Assembly: GCF_032362555.1 (NCBI RefSeq)
Contig: NC_083509.1
Location: 5,107,001-5,171,000 of the forward strand
Origin: Amyelois transitella
Taxonomy: Eukaryota > Arthropoda > Insecta > Lepidoptera > Pyralidae
Length of the DNA: 64,000 nucleotides
Direction: 5' to 3'
Positions 34,347-47,039 of this stretch are shown here, one piece after another. The notes under the pieces were generated by a model, which saw only the letters and a list, made by a program, of their open reading frames with translations, was not told the DNA's origin and did no database searches. The translations under genes and the position numbers were made by a program. Position 1 is the stretch's first letter; every line of letters starts with the position of its first letter.

Positions 34347-36681
34347 CCCAAGTAACAATTAGGCGCTAAAGTAAGATTTATAATAAGTCTATAAAAGCGC
34401 TAACTAGATTCTAAAGTGGTTTATGGGTGTTTCAAATTAGTGTTAGAGCGCGCTCTAACCCTACTTTACCCCCGAATTGGGCACAATTTTATATTACTTA
34501 AGGTTGTATAATGACGGTATACAAGAGTTATGGAAATTGGCTAAGAGGTACAATCAATGCTATAAGAAAGTTATGATAGCGGTAACAGGATCTCTTAGCG
34601 ATACAAGAGTGGTAAATAAGCGAAAATTAACTCTATTAGCGGTAAAATGGCAAAAATGGTTTTATATTACCTCCATGGGTGCTAAGCGGGCTACAGGTAG
34701 GCGTCAACTGACTCCTTAAGCGGTACAGTAGAGATACAAAGGCGTTAATTATATTTTCAAGCGCTAAAAGGGAAGTAAATAGGTGTTTTGTAACGGTCTG
34801 AACGCTATTCAAGATCCACAAAGGGGATAAAGTTCTTTCTCGCACGAGGTTTTGATACCCGGAAAATATTGTTTCTAATTTTGCGATCTAATAATATACA
34901 TATAATACTATTTTCAATGGCTAAAATAATCCTAATGATGTTTATATTAAACAAGAAAAAGTGAAATTGTTTTATGGTGCAAAAGGAAGCGTATTTTTGC
35001 TGCGAAGGTAAGTACACTGTGAATATGTTACATATTTATTGGCAAATAATTCGAGCGCCCGATGTATGTTGTCTTTTTACTGAAAACAAATGTTTTGTCT
35101 AATATGGAGTGACACATTTTTCTTGTAAAAAAGTTCTAAAATATTGCCTTATTGATCTTATAATACTGTACTAGTAATATAAATACATACTAGAGCAAAA
35201 TACTTCATGGAAACCTTGTAAATATTTGTTTTTATAACCATAATCTAATATTTCATTATCTCAACATGGCGAGCAAACGAATTTAGGGATCCGTAGTGCT
35301 CAAAACTTTAAACCATGTATTGATGTTATTTATTATTCACCTGTTAACTGTTTTGGACGAGTAGAATACAAAGAAGTAGCTAGATATAAATTATTATATT
35401 GTTTTAACAATTAATATAATATTATGATTTAAATACAATATTAGGTTTATAAACCTGACTTTAAGACTATTAAATGTCGTGTTTGTTTACAGATAAGACG
35501 AAAGCGTATAAAACTTACAAAAAACAGTTGAACAGAGAGTAGAAAATAACAATATTGAAAATGAGGCAAGTTCCAGCGCAGACCAGCAGCATTTCGGAAG
35601 TGCTGAACACGATCAACTAGAACAGCACTGTCTTCAACTAAATACATATTTAGATACGATGACTTCATGGGAAGCACAAAAATATCGAGCTTGTTCTTCA
35701 TTTTATAGCCATGAATATGAATAATATTAAATGGTGACAATGACTAAATTTTGTTTTATTTCTACAATATCATTATCTTTCGTGAGACAGTATTTATCTT
35801 TTGATTGAGTCGATGCGCGATGCGATCTTGCGCTTCACTGCTTTCCATAGGAATCTTCATTATCACTTGTAGTAATAGCACAATCATCATTTTGAAAAGC
35901 ATGTACGGAACCTTCAAGCTCACAGGAAACTCGCGCTTCACTGCTTTCCATAAGAATAGAGGACGTATTTTCAATAGGAATAAAGGAGTTCAAAATGCGA
36001 TAATATTCTCTGATCAATTTCTGCGTATTTCCACCAGTCCTACATTCATTTTTCCAAGTATTTACAACAATTTTAGTTTTTTTCTTTGGTTGCGACGCCA
36101 TTGTCAAAAACAAGTAGTCAATATAAGAAATACAGTAGTGACCTTAAGCGCTATTACTTTACCTTTAGTCACAAAAAAGTAACAATAGTCGCTAGAGGAT
36201 CTGTTATAGCGAAAAATTATACTCCTATTTGACTTAAAGTAATGCAAGAGAGTTTTGTATAACTTCAAGCATTTGGTTCTATATAAGATTAAATAAACAC
36301 CATTGTATGGCTGGTAGCGCTTATTAACGCTATTGTGCAACTTTAGGTTCTTGTAAAGAGTTTAATATCACCTGCATAGCACTTTTGGAGGTAGTAACTA
36401 ATTCTTATTCTTATTTAGATCTTAGAGTTCTAAGATTCACTTAAAGCTATAACACAAAATGCTGTGCATGTACAACAGTGTTAAGATTTGCCATAATACA
36501 TCCATAACCTTTAAGCTCGCCTGATTGTCGCGCTTGTAACTCTGTATTATAAGTAGAAGTGATATACGTTACTTGCTTACACCACTTTATCGCCAAAAGT
36601 CATAAGTGCTGCTACTGTAATGCCTTTCTAGCTCACTAAGTAACAAAATAAGCTCTAATCGTCGCCTAAATGTTTGTTGGG
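34347..36681. mobile_element. Degraded 2.3-kb DNA transposon with terminal inverted repeats
   Basis: The ends are inverted: left CCCAAGTAACAATTAGGCG and right, reverse-complemented, CCCAACAAACATTTAGGCG (16 of 19 match). Both subterminal zones carry many AGCG(N)TAA-type motifs, for example near 34363, 34397, 34577, 34594, 34620, 34637, 34719 and 34761 on the left and 36145, 36191 and 36319 on the right, as expected of transposase binding sites. A short decayed ORF lies inside. No clear target-site duplication was found, and the superfamily is undetermined. Confidence 0.5.
35835..36101 (-). pseudogene. Remnant ORF inside the 2.3-kb element
   Basis: Opens with ATG, MASQPKKKTKIVVNTWKNE, and contains CRTGGNTQKLIREYYRIL, a basic, helical start that might be a DNA-binding domain. 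It ends at a stop after about 88 codons. A 20-bp direct repeat (GCGCTTCACTGCTTTCCATA at 35831 and 35934 on the plus strand) lies within or just past its end and puts MESSEA in two frames, evidence of decay by duplication and frameshift. Confidence 0.35.
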
Positions 36682-38402
36682 TGGTTTTAATTGAAGATAG
36701 AGACGATTTCGTGACTTTAAATTCATACCCTAGATTCTTCTTCAAATTATATTCGCAAGTGCTGTGAAAATCTGCTCACGAATTTAACAGTTGTTTGTAG
36801 AAACATCACTTTAAACCGAATTAAATGATGAAACTTGCTTAGTTATGCAGAGTTCGTTTATAAATGAAATTAAGTACTTATGTCAGTTAGCTGGTAAAAT
36901 TTAATTATGGAGTTCTGGAATATTTTACACCAGAAAGAGAATTGAGTTGCTTAAGAATAAGTTATGAATTTGTTATGATTTTCAAAATCATCTTATTTTT
37001 ATTCGGTAATTTATTGAGGTTTATCTTATTGATAAACGTTGTGGAATGTGCTTTTGCCAATACTTAAAGCGTTAAAATTTTTTTTAAAACGTTATGACAT
37101 ATTATTAACTAAATCAAAATATCATATTAATATTTAAAAAAATGTGAAATAATAAAAAGCTGGTTTCATAATACACCTGTAATTTATATAATTTTCTAAC
37201 TTTACATTATATATTATGTACAATGAATTCAACAAATTCAGCTTAATACCTATTCATTTATATTACTAATATGTAACAGACTAGCTTTACAAATTTTAAT
37301 ACCAACCTGCATATCATCGATACATACACATATACCTAACTAGCAGCAAATATAAAGAGTTGAAACATACTGATCCCTAAACATTTTTTTTATTTATACC
37401 CTTTGTAGCCCAAGAACAAAAATTTATTTAACTTGTAAATATTATTTATTTATAATCAAATGTAATCTAAAACCCATTTTAAAATAAATTATTCAAACAT
37501 ACATGTCTACTTATACAAGAAGAATTTCTTGTTATGTGGTAAAATGATAGTGTTGCATGCGTTAAATATACTAAGCTTTTTCTAATTCACTGCACACATG
37601 CACTGTCAGCTGTGGCAGTTTGTATACATTCTCTACGTTATAATACACATTTATTCCTAAACCATTTAAGTTGTATTACACAGTTTAGTGATAACAAAAA
37701 AGAAATTGACATAAAAATAAAATATTTTAGGTACTTAGGTATGATTTCAAATAATAAACAATTATTGTTTTTTTTTTCGCATGATCGAAAGTACTAGGTC
37801 TATTGTACTTAAGAGAATAAGGATGCGTCCAAAAAAAATTTTGTATGATAGACCTGGAGAAACATTGAACAGGAAATTAATGTTTTTTTGAGAAATGCAT
37901 TGAACAATCTCAAAACATGGGTCATGGTGATATATTTCGTAATTTATATAATTCTTTTGCCAATATTAATTCTAAATTGCGATTCCAAAAGGCACTAGTT
38001 ATTATAAATAAAGTAATTTGATACGTTTTTTTAAAGTCGTTGTAATAAATTTCAAATTTTGCGTGTTTTATGCTACGCCAATTTTAATACACATTGTAAA
38101 TTCATTGAATTTTTAGAAACATTGTGAGTACAGAGGTACTAAGAATATACTGCTTCTGTGAAAATTACTTTCTATATATTTTCGATAAAAGTAAACTATT
38201 TAAAGGTGTTGCCATTTTTATCCGAAGAAATATGTAGATACAACACATTGGATGATGTACAGAATTTGTAAAATATTTACGATAATTCTAGATATAATAA
38301 TGACATGCTAAAATACAAATTACTAACACATTTGTCCTCTAACAAATAGTTAACAACCAAATGGAAATTGACAACAAAGCCTTCTAAATCACAGTATAAA
38401 CA
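36682..38402. other. AT-rich 3' flank of the sarcoglycan gene
   Basis: Very AT-rich with no coding exon. Part will be 3' UTR of the sarcoglycan gene; several AATAAA-like signals exist on the minus strand, so the poly(A) site is not assigned. The short plus-strand frame at 37612-37797 shows no family feature. Confidence 0.4.
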
Positions 38403-41400
38403 TCATCGGCAGATAAGACTCTCTTCCCTCGCTGCGCACGCACCGTGTGGGGGCGCTAGAAACAGTTTGCCATTTGCACACGCGCACAATTGGTAGATAT
38501 TTTGATGGTGCGGGTCATGCGAATGGGGGGCTGAAGGAGGCAAAGGCAATGCTGATTTCAGCTTGGGCATGTATATGCTAGGGGCATCCAAGCGTATCTG
38601 AAAACATACATCATTATACAATTAACAGTTCAATATAAAATCATGTGTAATTTGTTGGCAGGTTAATTTGATACTCACCGAACCGGCGATGGATCGCAGA
38701 CGGAAGGTGGTGAGGCAACTTGCGCTGATGTCACCGGCTCGTGACTCCAACGCGATATTTTGAGCTGCATGCATCTCCAGCGATCGGGTTGGAGACTCCA
38801 AGCTGTTTTAAGCAAACAATTATACTCGTATTGTGTACAAAATGTATAATTACCGGAATGTATTAATAATCAACGGTGTAAAGTTGAAATGGGTTGAAAA
38901 ATCGATTTCTATATTGGTATTAGTCGTCTTTATGATTTGACCACCGTTAATTATTACGATTATTGCTCACTTTTTTATTATTTACAGTACTTTACAGGCT
39001 TCGCTAGGTGCGCTTTGACAAGTGGCGTCTACGAAGCCGTGTGAAACATCACGTCCGCTAGACTAATGATAGTGGGTGTGTCAGCGCCCACCGTCACAGC
39101 ATCTTGACCCACACATTGAAGAAGAGACCCTCTAGCGTCCTATACCTATAATATTACTTACACCAATGGTTTCGCTGGGGGCGCTTTAACAAGCGGCGTT
39201 TGCGCAGCCGTGTGTAACGTGACGCCCGCTGGACTAATGACAGTGAGTGTGTCCGCACCCACCGTTACAGCATCCTGACCCGCGCCCAGAATAAGGGCCC
39301 CTCTTGCATCCCGGACTTCGAGTCTCCCTGCGTTCACTTCTAAGCGATCGTGCCCTTTAAGTAAAGAAGTCATTTTATAAAAAAAAATTCATTAATAAAT
39401 GCCTACTTGAGGTTTAACTTTTTAACTTGTTTTTTCTGACACGAAAGACTTAGAAAAGAAAACACTATAGTATATCTGTTAACTTCATTCTACCTCCCAT
39501 TTTTTTTTCATTTATTATTGTATAAAGGATCTTACAAAACATTGAGTAGGTATTAACTTAGCATAGCGAAACCACCAAGGTTTGACATTACACTAAGAAT
39601 TAAGTTTACGTCAATCAATCATATTGTAATACATAGAAGAAGAAAAATAACCAAGAATTGGACAAATACATATGTTTTTTTATTATTTGGTCTCTTATTA
39701 ATTATGGTTATGACAATATACGTTTTAAAGGGAACTAAGGAAATGCTCTTTAAGTTTATATTTTATATTTTTTTTTTCGTCAATTTATCACGTAATTCCA
39801 CAGGTAGTTTATTAATGAGTCGAGTAACAATATAATCAGTCGTTCGCCTACCATATTCATTGTTTACGCGAACCGGTTTGCTACTCAGTTGATGTCTAGC
39901 TATGTAATCGGGTGTATACAGAGTGTTCTGGTTGTGGTCGATTATTGGTTAAAAAGAACAGTTTTTTATAAAACATTTTTTACCCGAAACCGCCGAGCTT
40001 GCATGAAGAGAGTTATAAATGTGGATGAAGCGAAGGAAGTATGCAGTGATCGTGGCAAGTGGAAAGAGGTAGTCTCTGCCTACCCCTCCGGGAAAGAGGC
40101 GTGATTTTATGTATGTATGTATGTATGGACGGGCAATACTTTACAGTGTTTAAAAAGGCCAGAGTGGTCGTCACTAGGTATATTGATATCTAACTTTATT
40201 TGATACTATATTTTTTAATATTCTTAGTTGAAGATCATAAATTGTATTTAAATAAGTTTTATATGTACGCCCGTAACTACATAAACCATATTGAATATAA
40301 GATTCAGCTAGCGAATAATATAGCATTTATTTTACTTTAAATGAGATCCTATTTTTAATATTATGATATTTGGCAAAAATTGTCGTAACCTATTACAATT
40401 AATTAATAGTACCTTTATTACAAAGATGTTCTAAAGTAACATAACCTATGTTGCTGCTATCATAAAGCATACCTAATAGATCATAAAAGGCATGAGCAAC
40501 ACTGCAGTGAACACAATGCTAGATTTCAGTACGATATGTAACGCCTCGTGTACGCATAAGCCTCAGATTTATTCATGTGTTCGCTCGGATCACGCTAACG
40601 TTAGTTCGATGTCTTTGAAAATCATACATGTGTATTCTGTTCTAGGGTACATTATGCTATTAATTTTTAGGTCCTATTTATGTAACTATCATTTAAACAT
40701 CTAGCTTCTAAAAATTGTGCCTTATGCTATTCTTATCAGCGAAACCGTTAGAGTAGTTTCGACTTATAGATAGCGTTTGCAAGGGTTATGGCTTCTCGCT
40801 AAAATCTGACATTATGTATATAAAAGCAATTCATATTTTTAATTTCCACATAAAAACTATAGAATTAAAATTCACTTGCCTAAATACAGTCTACTTTGCA
40901 GCAATCCATGGACATCCCTCGTGGAAATGGTAAAATTACGGGACGACTCCACTGCTACGGGCTGTCCCCGACGAGACTTGATGCTTGACGTGAACAGCGA
41001 GTCCAGTACTAGAGCTTGTCCAAGCAGTTGCAGACCACCAGGCACGATGCGGAGCTGGCCCATGCCCTCCTATTGGAAAAAGAAAAACGACTTATTTAAA
41101 GAAGTCAGCGACGAGCACCAGATCCAGTGTAAAGTAGGCCAGCGGGCTTCATCTTGATGACTTACAGACCTGTAAGCGCGAATTTTCATAGATGGTACTT
41201 TCGCTAATACTTTCAAAGTTAACATTGGATTTTCATAAAATCCTTCCAAAGTAAACAGAAGAAAACGTCTTAACCTCATTAAAGATTATCCGGGCCATCA
41301 TATTTATTTGCTTGCAACGTGGCAACCACAAAGCAATCTACAGCCACACCAATATTTTTTTACTAAGAGTTGTATTTTTCACTATCTATTCTTAAAGTGA

Positions 41401-42057
41401 ATGTAAGTAAACATGAAATTCATTCAAAGCTGCAAGAGAGCAGTTGTCGCTCACAACAGAACGCCTGAGGACACCGCTCACTCTCACAGAGCTTGTTGCA
41501 TTTTGTGTGTCGCGTGAACACAGATTCGCTTACTCATAATTATGTACATTTAACATTGGATAAACAAAGTTAAATATGTTTCTGAGGTTAAATTAACCAT
41601 TATTGAAATTTAAGCCTTCCATCTTGTTAATGTTAACTGTTTATGTGCCTTTAAAAGGTAAGGAGAACAAGTCTTCTATTACTGTAAAAAATTTAGTGCT
41701 TTGTATGTATACTTATTGTCTATCCCCCTTGACGTATGTCACATCTTTAATCTTTACAAGATAACAATATTCGGAGGCCACGCATGCTAAATGTCAAAAA
41801 ATGCCATAAAATAACCATAGCTTCAGTTACTTACTGAATTAAAATCCAAGACTTTCAGAACCCACAGCGTCAGTGCCAGATTAATGATCATCATAAACAT
41901 GAGCGCCATCACAAGAATGTAGAGACATTTTTTCCGCCAGCCGTAGATGCCAACTTTGAATTGGCTATTATAACTGTTCCTGATCGAGTCAGCCTTTGTG
42001 TCCCTCGCATTGTTGTTCAGGATTGGCTCGGGGGTGATCTTGTCGGCGTATGGTATT
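38403..42057 (-). CDS. Scgdelta: Delta/gamma-type sarcoglycan, missing 5' exon(s)
   Basis: Five exons: 41835-42057, 40880-41069, 39162-39354, 38679-38802, 38403-38597, giving 307 residues in frame to TGA. Sarcoglycans are type II membrane proteins of the dystrophin-glycoprotein complex in muscle, linking cytoskeleton to matrix. Visible family features in order: cytosolic [15 protein letters not shown], one membrane span ([20 protein letters not shown]), EGMGQLRI, the beta-rich extracellular part ([39 protein letters not shown]) and the C-terminal cysteine cluster ([20 protein letters not shown]). The first visible exon begins in phase and has no Met before the family's conserved part, so the ATG lies further upstream. 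The donor at 40880 is AG|GCAAGT, a GC-AG intron. Assignment as the insect delta/gamma/zeta ortholog is by motif. Confidence 0.93.
38998..39140 (-). pseudogene. Decayed partial duplicate of sarcoglycan exon
   Basis: The minus strand repeats most of the exon at 39162-39354 in the intron just after it, about 21 bases past its donor. [12 protein letters not shown] and [11 protein letters not shown] match [12 protein letters not shown] and [11 protein letters not shown]. The copy has an in-frame TAG (39029-39031), lacks the first part of the exon and its donor GTAAGT has become GTAAAG. It cannot be used as an alternative exon. Confidence 0.88.
39780..40345 (-). mobile_element. LINE relic (C-terminal RT ORF) in a sarcoglycan intron
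   Basis: The minus strand reads [20 protein letters not shown] and then [18 protein letters not shown]; past an inserted block it reads [23 protein letters not shown] and [15 protein letters not shown]. That order is typical of the C-terminal region of Jockey-like reverse transcriptases. It is interrupted by the plus-strand LINE tail at 39988-40127 and lacks the catalytic domain. Confidence 0.55.
39988..40127 (+). mobile_element. LINE 3' end, nested in an older LINE relic
   Basis: Encodes the same C-terminus as the 4.6-kb LINE ([33 protein letters not shown], stop) with two or three differences, then GGCGTGATTTTATGTATG and a (GTAT)n tail. A 5'-truncated copy of the same family, opposite in orientation to the sarcoglycan gene. 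Confidence 0.9.
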
Positions 42058-42182
42058 CTGCAAGGAATATTTATTTGAAACAATGCCGGTAAATCGAGCA
42101 AAAACTTTGTTTGTCATTTCCCTTTTCAATCTGTGGAAATGCGACATTTTCAATCCAACTATCTATTGGGAAAACAGAAAAA

Positions 42183-42422
42183 GTGCCGTGTGGTTCTCGG
42201 CACCTATAGAAAAAAGAACAGGACTACTCCATTTCTTTCCCATGGATGTCGTAAAAGGCGACTAAGGGATAGGCTTATATACTTGGGATTCTTCTTTTAA
42301 GCGTTGGGCTAACAACTTGTCACTTTTTAAATCATAATTCTATTATTAAGCCAAACAGCTGAACGTGGCTTTGTCTTTTCAAGACTGTCTACCCCGCAAG
42401 GGATATCGACGTTTATATGTAG
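42183..42422 (+). mobile_element. SINE family 1, nearly full-length
   Basis: Starts GTGCCGTGTGGTTCTCGGCA, continues TTCCCATGGATGTCGTAAAA, GGCGACTAAGGGATAGGC, AAGACTGTCTACCCCGCAAG and ends GACGTTTATATGTA. A small deletion removes the TTGGCTC block. It lies just upstream of the first visible sarcoglycan exon. Confidence 0.85.
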
Positions 42423-42529
42423 TTATCTGTGTTTGTAAAACAGAAATAGACCTGAAAGCAGGATTTAATATTAGTATGTATAGGCCTTATGTTGACTTTT
42501 CCAACTTTGTACCCCAGGAATTTTTCGCA

Positions 42530-42597
42530 TTAAAATAAGCAGAATTTACACTAGAAAATAATAATATGTTTTGTAGTGTAAATTCCGCTTAATTTAA
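42530..42597. repeat. Short inverted repeat, 24-bp arms
   Basis: TTAAAATAAGCAGAATTTAC... (42530-42553) and its reverse complement (42574-42597) with two or so mismatches, separated by 20 AT-rich bases. Possibly a very small miniature transposon. Confidence 0.7.
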
Positions 42598-42599
42598 TT

Positions 42600-45500
42600 C
42601 GTACTTCAGTCTAGATGGATTTATAACAGTATTTATTTTATACACTTCTGCTTACTTTATTGTCGAAATATATTTTTTTTAAATATCTTAGTGTAGAACT
42701 GGCCTCGTCACCAAAAATATTCAAGTTGTTCGCTACAGGAATAACTGTACAGTCTTAGAATCAAGTATTAATGCATACGTATACGAGCACATCTTTCGTG
42801 GAGACATGTACAAAAGTACCCATCTAGTATTCGTAAAACTGGCCACCGTCAGCGGCGGGCGCCATAAATTTACAAGGATTCGAGTGCGACAGGACATTGC
42901 ACACTGAAAAATTCTAGTAAGGACGTCACCCACGCTGTGAGGGATATCGCCGAGTTGGCATTTCTATAACTCATTACGCTCAGTTGGGCTATGTTGAGAA
43001 ATATATGACGGAAATGTGATCTGCTTAATTTTTTTTTATATTAGTTAACAAGTAAATTATTAACGTTAAATATTTTACTTCATTCTTATATTAATTCTAA
43101 CACATACATACAGTATGTGTGTATTAAACCTTTTCACAAATAGATAATTAAACGAATTTTGAGTAATGGAGTTTACACGCTATAATAACACAAAGACTAG
43201 TTTCCCTATTTTAACAGAAGGTTTAGTTCTACAGAACTTTGGTTACAAGAAGACTGATTTAATACCTGAATAAAGCTACTCCTTAGAATGTATTAATAAT
43301 ATTATAACCACCAGGAGCTGAATATTTGATACCCAGTCTTGCTTTGAGACTTATCGATGATATCTAGAATTTAGAACTTAATCTGGATTACAATATTAGA
43401 TATTAATTACCTCGAAACTTGGGAACTGAGCTAAGATGATAATCTGCCTGAATATAAATAAACCCAAAAATAAATAGATCTATTTGAATGAAATTTGGCA
43501 ACAGGCATGTCTAATCTTTAAGAGTAACACAAAGCTTTAATTCTCACGGACAGTCCCGGGCAAAAGCTATTAAATGTTAATGTCTATTTAAACTAAAACT
43601 TTTGAGATTGTTTTGTATTCTTTTTTTAACTCACACCTGATGACTTATCGCTTCTGAAAATTCTTTAATATTAAGTTGTATAACAAATAAATAAAGCAAA
43701 ATTAAAGGGAATCAGTATACATAACCAAATTATATTCATTTAAATATGTGATGCGTTTTAAATTCAAACATAACAGAGTCGTCGGGCAAGTGTCGCGCAC
43801 GGGATTTTCCCTAATCCTGATACAATAAGAGGGGCTCAATTGAACATACACTCTGCTCTCTTTCCCTGTTTACTTAGGTATTGCAAATAAATTAAGAATT
43901 ATTTTCGTACTAAATGATTGCCAAATAATACAGAACCCACGTTTGGACTGTATATTTAAAAACATTAATCTTTGTCTATTCTAATTTTTATAGTGTTAAA
44001 AAATATTTTAAACGAACTGTGAACGTGTAGTAGGTATTTACAATGGGTGTAACTGACCTTTTTAATTGACGTAAGCAAAAAATTTGTAAAAGAATTGGAG
44101 TCTGCAATGGAATTACTAGATAATAAATTATTGTGAATTAAGTAAATATTCAAAACATTATCTAACGAGTAAGTTATCAACTGCATATTGTTCTACAAGA
44201 GTGGCTCACAAATTTTATAAAGTGTAAGTTAAAAGCTTGGCGATAGGCTAAAGGAAAATATATATAAAAATTCAGTGAAATCTGTGTGCGGACAAGCACT
44301 TTATCTCGCAGTCCAGTCTCGCAACACGTTTGGGGGGTTTACGTAGCATTAGAAACCAATTACAGCAATAATACTCTACCCTTCGTACTTTTTTCGAGTT
44401 TAATCGATAAACATTGGGAAGGATTTGTTGAAAATTTTTCGATGAACACGTACTAGCGCCTAACAGAGTTAACAACTTCGTGATGTTTTTTAAGTCGATC
44501 TATTGCACTTTCTAGATTTATAATGTTATTTTGTGTTTTCATTTGTTATTTTAATAAAAGTAAAAGTCAATCGAGAGTAGGGCTTACAAACTTGGGATTT
44601 TTCATTTTATCGATAAGCTAGTAACCTTTGCTATATTTCAGCTCCATCATGAAGTCATGTAGCTGTCCGTGTTCAAATTATCTACCCTGTCTATCCCGTA
44701 AGGGATAAAAAGTGACATAATTATATTTGTACTGCATTTAAAATTCGATTACGCATTATAGGTTAATAAAGTCTGTAAACATAAACTAACTGGCTTTCTG
44801 CCAGTCAACATTTAGAAAATGGCAAACTTGTTACCAGATGTCAGAATGGAACACTAAAGTTGCTAAATTTTAGTGTGCACTAAATAATTATTTAGTTTGC
44901 CTTTACTTATACTTTAATATTCAAGTCTCGGCAAACACTAACAGAATAAACTACGTACACATCACAGCTGCAGTTTATGGAAATCAGCCCCCAAACTATC
45001 GCTGTTTCGCTTTTCATAATGTCGTGAAACGGGACAGCGATAGCTTTTCGCGCGATAAAAACGGTGTCGCGCGTGACATGCCACGGGCGCAGGAGACGAC
45101 AGTACATCATACTTCAGCATGTCACTATATATAACTACCTTTCGATTTGTTTTCATGTACCAAGGAGTATTTATACTAGTTCATTTTATTACCATTAACA
45201 CCTAATAAGAAGAAGTTAGTCTTACATATTTTCAGGATATTTTTTACATTGAATTTTTTTCAATTAATTATTTATTTGTAAATACTTTATTGTATTAATG
45301 TTAAAAAGCAAATTAACACAAAGAGTCATAAAATCTTAACAAACAAGAAAAAATACACCAAAATAGAGGAAGTTCATGGACACAATTTGTTTGATGTCAC
45401 AATTGACTGGCACCTAAATTGGAATACACATTTATTATAAATTAACAAAAAAAAACAGTTATAGTATGCACTCTTAATATTGTTAGAAAATTATTCAATT

Positions 45501-46116
45501 GATGTTACCCGAGCGGCTTACTTTTGGAATATATATCCTTATCTCACTTACGGAATTATATTTACTAAGTAGTACAATTTAGTATTTACTAAGTCTACTT
45601 TTGTAATAAAAAAAAATGTTAACGTATAATCCATAAAATGTATTCAGACGATTAAGTAGTATGAACGAAGTAAATATTGAAATTTTTAACACATATGCAT
45701 TAAAATATTCAACCACTTACCTCCAGGAATAAAAAATATGTATTATACTCTTTTATCAAAAGTAAATTAAAAGCTTGGTTATCATAATAACGTTTTTATA
45801 ATTTGGTTGAATATTTAGATCACCGTACAAATTAAGCATAAAAACTTAGCAATATTCAATGTAATTTTCAGTTTAAACTTAAAAGAATTAATGCCTGGAT
45901 TACTTTCATAAAATGGGTTATACTAACGATAGTATTAATAATGATAAAAATATTGCATGCCTGAAGGAACAAACTGTTGTTACTATTAAATGTATCCTTA
46001 TGTCTACACAGTTATGCAATTAATAATTTTAAGTTTGAGTTTCTTTAAATTTTATGAACATTAAAATACTTACAATAATTCAAAGTAGGTATCTTTTACA
46101 TGGATTTCTTGGCGAG
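42600..46116. other. Non-coding region upstream of sarcoglycan
   Basis: AT-rich, no coding exon found. A GC-richer patch at 44985-45110 (GCGCGATAAAAACGGTGTCGC) and repeat fragments (43460-43570; a TATTTGTAAATACTTTATTG block near 45270, also at 20665) are the only structure. It may be intron or promoter of the sarcoglycan gene. Confidence 0.35.
44575..44730 (+). mobile_element. SINE family 1, diverged copy
   Basis: GGGCTTACAAACTTGGGATT, GATAAGCTAGTAACC and CTATCCCGTAAGGGATAAAA are recognisable. The 5' head is missing. Confidence 0.6.
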
Positions 46117-46311
46117 TAAGGGATAGGCTTATAAACTTGAGATTACTCTTGTATGCGATTGGCTAACACCCTGCCACTTTTTTAAACTCAATTCTAATTT
46201 CAATTTTATTTAATTCTAAACCATACATCTGAATTCCTTCCAGTCTTTTCGAAACTGTTGACATTGTCTACCTCGCAATTGATATAGACGTGACTTTATG
46301 TGTGTATGTAT
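46117..46311 (+). mobile_element. SINE family 1, 5'-truncated
   Basis: Begins AGTAAGGGATAGGCTTATAA and ends TATAGACGTGACTTTATGTG with a GTAT tail. Confidence 0.75.
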
Positions 46312-46480
46312 GAAATATACCGACCTTTGATGGAAACATCCCACAAAAGCAAGTCTATATAGAGACGTATCAAGAATGCAATAAGCATTATATTAAACAC
46401 ATTATATTTAACACAGCAGAGATAAAATATATAAATGGGGTGGAATACAATAAATTCTCAACGCGGAAGCGTAAACGATG

Positions 46481-46578
46481 TACGCAGACGGGCACGTAGC
46501 ACCGTCTCGTAGCAGCTACGCCGTGCTCGTAGCTCGTAGCTACGGGCGGAGACCCGGTACCGCAAATGAGCCATATTA
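46481..46578 (+). repeat. GTAGC-rich direct repeat, copy 1
   Basis: About 97 bases, including GCTCGTAGCTCGTAGCTACG and CCGCAAATGAGC, repeated about 380 bases downstream. GC-rich compared with its surroundings. Family unknown. Confidence 0.75.
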
Positions 46579-46858
46579 ATCATCTTCATCACAGCAACAC
46601 GACTTTCTGGCTTCCTCTATTCGCAGGTTCTTCTTAATAATACATTTTTTTATTGACTATTGCAGTTGTGATTGTATCAGGAAGAAAATATATTTACATT
46701 AATAATTAGAATGCGTTTCACCCCAATCTGCCTAAAGGTAAGAAAAATGAGGTCTAAGGTAATGCGCACAACCTCGAATTAGGCTTAGTGGTAGGTATCG
46801 ACGAAAGGACATTAGGTATTTGTATTAACTATTTACAGTATAAATTATGTAATAATTT

Positions 46859-46954
46859 ACGTAGATGGGCACATAGCAAAGTTTCGTAGCAGCGTCGCCG
46901 TATTTGTAGCTCGTAGCTACGGGTGGGACCCGAGCACCGCAAATGAGCAATATA
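46859..46954 (+). repeat. GTAGC-rich direct repeat, copy 2
   Basis: Matches copy 1 in the blocks GATGGGCAC/GACGGGCAC, TTCGTAGCAGC, GTAGCTCGTAGCTACGGG and CCGCAAATGAGC, with perhaps 20 percent difference. Confidence 0.75.
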
Positions 46955-47039
46955 TAATATTTCAAATATTTTTAATTTTGTGTTGCATTTCTGCAACATT
47001 CAATTAATGTACACGAGTTATACAAATACATATATCATA

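Noticed and set aside
39158-39373. 71-residue frame starting MTSLLKG as a complete small gene
   Set aside because: It is an internal sarcoglycan exon; the residues before the GG acceptor junction at 39354 are intron read-through, and the frame joins its neighbours in phase.
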